From: Syntrophaceae bacterium
Lineage (GTDB): Bacteria > Desulfobacterota > Syntrophia > Syntrophales > UBA5619
Direction: 5' to 3'
Assembly (NCBI GenBank): GCA_023249795.1
Contig: JAHFBU010000067.1
Location: 1-8,190 of the forward strand
DNA length: 8,190 nt
Below the pieces are notes generated by a model. The model made no database searches. It was not told the DNA's origin and saw only the letters and a list, made by a program, of their open reading frames with translations. Of this stretch, positions 5,753 to 8,190 are shown piece by piece. How positions within the stretch are numbered: the first letter of the stretch is position 1; each line of letters opens with the position of its first letter. A program made the position numbers and the translations under genes.

Positions 5753-6906
5753 TGACACGAAAAGGGAAGATCGAGAACGTCCGAAGGATCCTCGTCAAGG
5801 TCGGCAGCGCCGTGCTGACGGGCGAGGAGGGGCTCGACCTCAACATCATCGAGCAACTGGTCAACGACATCGCGGCCCTGCGAGAGCGAGGCTACCAGGT
5901 CGTCCTTGTCAGCTCCGGCGCCATTGCCTCCGGCAAGCACCGGATGGGAATCAAAGGAAGACTCAAGAGCATCCCCCAGAAGCAGGCCGCGGCGGCCGTC
6001 GGCCAGGGACGATTGATGCGGGTTTACTCGAACGCCTTCGGAAAACACGGCATCTACGTCGGGCAGGTCCTCCTCACAATGAGCGACATCACCGACCGCA
6101 AGCGCTTTCTCAACATCCGCAATACCCTCTTCACCCTCATGGATTGGGGGGTGATTACGATCATCAACGAAAACGACACGGTGGCCGTCGATGAGATCAA
6201 ATTCGGCGACAACGACCATTTGGCCGCGATGGTCGCCAACATCGTCGAGGCGCACCTTGTCGTCAACCTGACGAGCACTGAAGGGCTCTACGACAGGAAC
6301 CCTGCCGAATCCAAGAAGGCGAAATTCATCCCCCTTGTCACTGAAATCACCCCGGAGATCGAGGCCGCGGCAACTGAAGAAGCCACCCCCGTCGGCATGG
6401 GCGGCATGAAGAGCAAGGTTCTGGCCGCCAAAAAGGTCATCGCATCGGGTATCCCCTACATCATTGCCCCCGGCCGGCATCCCGGCGTCCTCCAGGAGAT
6501 CATGGACGGGAAGGAGACGGGCACCCTCTTCCTCCCGCCGGCTGAGCATCTGAACAGCCGAAAATACTGGATCGCCTTTACGCTGCGTTCCCGGGGCCGC
6601 CTCCTGATCGATGACGGGGCGAAACAGGCCCTCGTCCATGACGGCAAGAGTCTGTTGCCTTCCGGGGTGACGCAAGTCGAGGGGGATTTCGTCCTTGGAG
6701 ATCCGGTGACCTGCGTGGATGCGGCGGGAAATGCAATCGCCAAAGGGTTGGTCAACTTCTGCGCCGACGATATTCGAAAGATTATGGGGCTGAAGAGTTC
6801 GCAGATTGAGTCGGTCCTTGGCTTCAAGGACTACGACGAGGTGATCCATCGGGATAACCTCGCCGTCACGGCCCCACAAAGTGGAAAAACCAAAACATGC
6901 GCATAA
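5752..6906 (+). CDS. proB: glutamate 5-kinase with PUA domain
   Basis: A 384-residue cytosolic enzyme that phosphorylates glutamate with ATP, the first and normally proline-inhibited step of proline synthesis. The amino acid kinase domain shows LVKVGSAVLT (14-23), VSSGAIASG (53-61), INENDTVAVDEIKFGDND (138-155) and MGGMKSK (216-222), where M216 replaces the threonine usual in the GTGG nucleotide loop; K222 is kept. The C-terminal PUA domain covers about 280-365. The ATG overlaps the obg stop (TAATG) and has GAGGAAAG at 5738-5745, indicating coupled translation. proA, the next pathway gene, is not in the window. The last 10 bases overlap the next gene. Confidence 0.97.
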   Translation: MTRKGKIENVRRILVKVGSAVLTGEEGLDLNIIEQLVNDIAALRERGYQVVLVSSGAIASGKHRMGIKGRLKSIPQKQAAAAVGQGRLMRVYSNAFGKHGIYVGQVLLTMSDITDRKRFLNIRNTLFTLMDWGVITIINENDTVAVDEIKFGDNDHLAAMVANIVEAHLVVNLTSTEGLYDRNPAESKKAKFIPLVTEITPEIEAAATEEATPVGMGGMKSKVLAAKKVIASGIPYIIAPGRHPGVLQEIMDGKETGTLFLPPAEHLNSRKYWIAFTLRSRGRLLIDDGAKQALVHDGKSLLPSGVTQVEGDFVLGDPVTCVDAAGNAIAKGLVNFCADDIRKIMGLKSSQIESVLGFKDYDEVIHRDNLAVTAPQSGKTKTCA

Positions 6907-8159
6907 ACAAGTTGCGCGAGCGGCTCCGATATTTTACGGACGTGAGGATCGAAGTGAAGATCATGGGGATTGTTGTAGGCATCTCCATGTTTGCCCTCCT
7001 TGTAGGCATTATCGGGCTGACGGATATGGCCGAGATCAACCGGATGTCGACTCAGATATACCGGAAAGAACTGCTCAGTGTTTCATACATCAAGGAAGCC
7101 TACGTCAATCTGATCTGCATTGCGCGTGCCGAGAAGAACGCCATGCTGGCACTCACGAGAAAAGACAAATTCCGGTATATAAAAATTCGCAACACCAACG
7201 AAGCGCTTTACCTGGCCAATATCAGGGACGCCGCATCCCTTCTGGAAACGGACAGGGAGAGGACCGTCCTTTCCAGACTGGATAGCGCCTGGGGGGAGTA
7301 CAGCGCGGTCTCAAACCAGGTCGCTTATCTTGCTTCAATCGAAAAGACGAACAAGGGCAGACCATCGATCGAACTTGCACTGGGACCGGCGAGAGAAAAG
7401 ATCAATGCCGTGACCGACGCGCTGGAAGAACTTACCCGGATGAAGGAGGAAAGTGCAAGAACCCTTTCGGAAAAAGCCGCCGCGCTCTATAAAACATCCC
7501 GACTGATTCTAACGGGCATCATCGCGGGAGGCGTTCTCCTGGCGATTGCCTTCGGCATCCGGCTGAGCTTCGTCATCACCGATCCCATCAAGCGGGCGGA
7601 GGCCCAAAGGGAGAGAGCGATCAAGGAGTTGCGGGAGAGTGAAGAGAGATACCGGGAACTCAGCATCGTCGATGAACTCACCCAGCTTTACAATGCCCGC
7701 CATTTTTACCATCAGCTCAGAATGGAGGTCGATCGCGCGGGCCGCTACGGACAGCCCCTGACCCTTCTGCTTTTCGATATTGACGATTTTAAGCGGTTCA
7801 ACGATACCTGCGGCCATATTGAGGGGGACCGGGTTCTCAGGCAGCTCGGCCAAGTCACAAAGGGCTGCCTCCGCCAGACGGACTCCGCCTACCGGTACGG
7901 AGGAGAAGAGTTCACCGTTCTCCTGCCCATGACGACCTGCTCGGACGGCGCCATCATCGCGGAAAGAATCCGAACACAGTTCAGCGGGGAATCCTTCTCC
8001 CCGGCGCCGGGTCAGGAGATCCATATGACGGTGAGCATCGGGCTTACGCAGTTCAAACCGCGGGAAGAGATGAAGGCCTTCGTTCAGCGGGCGGACCAGC
8101 TCATGTACCAGGGTAAAAAGAACGGAAAGGACAGGGTCTGTTCGGACATAGCCGCCTAA
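6897..8159 (+). CDS. membrane-bound diguanylate cyclase (GGDEF protein)
   Basis: A 420-residue inner-membrane protein predicted to make cyclic di-GMP from two GTP. Membrane segment 1 is about 22-42 and segment 2 about 204-227; the charged helical region between them (about 43-203) would face the periplasm and resembles four-helix-bundle chemoreceptor-type sensors. After segment 2 comes ITDPIKRA (227-234), the usual opening of a HAMP domain, but it passes at once into a coiled coil and ELRESEERYRELS (244-256), the usual opening of a PAS domain, then straight to GGDEF (DELTQLYN at 259-266). The active site is GGEEF (335-339), metal aspartates D294 and D296 are present, and R326-x2-D329 is an inhibitory site placed five residues before it. 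So an active, feedback-inhibited enzyme is expected. The start overlaps proB by 10 bases with a weak ribosome site (GTGGA). Confidence 0.93.
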   Translation: MRINKLRERLRYFTDVRIEVKIMGIVVGISMFALLVGIIGLTDMAEINRMSTQIYRKELLSVSYIKEAYVNLICIARAEKNAMLALTRKDKFRYIKIRNTNEALYLANIRDAASLLETDRERTVLSRLDSAWGEYSAVSNQVAYLASIEKTNKGRPSIELALGPAREKINAVTDALEELTRMKEESARTLSEKAAALYKTSRLILTGIIAGGVLLAIAFGIRLSFVITDPIKRAEAQRERAIKELRESEERYRELSIVDELTQLYNARHFYHQLRMEVDRAGRYGQPLTLLLFDIDDFKRFNDTCGHIEGDRVLRQLGQVTKGCLRQTDSAYRYGGEEFTVLLPMTTCSDGAIIAERIRTQFSGESFSPAPGQEIHMTVSIGLTQFKPREEMKAFVQRADQLMYQGKKNGKDRVCSDIAA

Positions 8160-8164
8160 CGGAT

Positions 8165-8190
8165 ATGTTTGGGAAAGACACGCCCCGTTT
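8165..8190 (+). CDS. possible 5' end of a further gene, cut by the window
   Basis: An ATG five bases after the diguanylate cyclase stop opens a frame that begins MFGKDTPR and runs off the window edge. Only eight full codons are visible and the upstream sequence (AACGGAT) gives at best a weak ribosome site. The close spacing would suit an operon, but the product cannot be named. Confidence 0.2.

Noticed and set aside
5701..6879. Long minus-strand open frame of 392 codons opposite proB
   Set aside because: It mirrors proB, which is unmistakable on the plus strand, and it crosses the obg-proB junction. Its translation shows no known domain.

Overview
The window is G+C-rich, gene-dense bacterial chromosome. 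Its core, a B12-type radical SAM gene followed by rplU, rpmA, obg and proB, is an arrangement familiar from Deltaproteobacteria (Desulfobacterota). The zinc-ribbon protein beside hpt and the style of the GGDEF protein fit that origin. I infer a member of that group, possibly near the Syntrophales, but assign no species. I see no insertion sequences, phage genes, tRNA or rRNA genes, or CRISPR repeats.

Layout. On the minus strand, a small unit runs leftward from about 911: a good sigma70-type promoter, a leader of about 78 nt with inverted repeats, hpt (hypoxanthine phosphoribosyltransferase), and 12 bp later the 5' end of a zinc-ribbon (MJ0042-type) protein cut by the window edge. On the plus strand, from 1022, comes an 847-residue radical SAM protein joining two units that are often separate genes (TIGR03960-type core and TIGR03936/DUF2344 tail). 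A strong promoter with an A/T-rich upstream region then drives rplU (L21) and rpmA (L27), followed by a CspA-type cold-shock gene. A 211-bp gap holding a clear potential RNA fold separates that gene from obg (ribosome-assembly GTPase). obg overlaps proB (glutamate 5-kinase) by one base, and proB overlaps a membrane diguanylate cyclase gene by 10 bases. The last 31 bases may hold the start of another gene.

Functional themes. The centre serves ribosome synthesis and assembly (L21, L27, Obg), with an RNA-binding cold-shock protein inserted. The radical SAM fusion has no established function; its recurrent position next to ribosome genes suggests, without proving, a role in RNA or ribosome modification. 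proB supplies the first step of proline synthesis but no proA is visible. Translational overlap ties it to a c-di-GMP synthase whose signalling region looks trimmed.

Most of the window is ordinary housekeeping sequence. The items most worth a second look are the radical SAM fusion lacking the RNase G neighbour often found there, the folded region between the cold-shock gene and obg, the 16-bp perfect palindrome at the end of rplU, and the shortened HAMP/PAS linker in the diguanylate cyclase.
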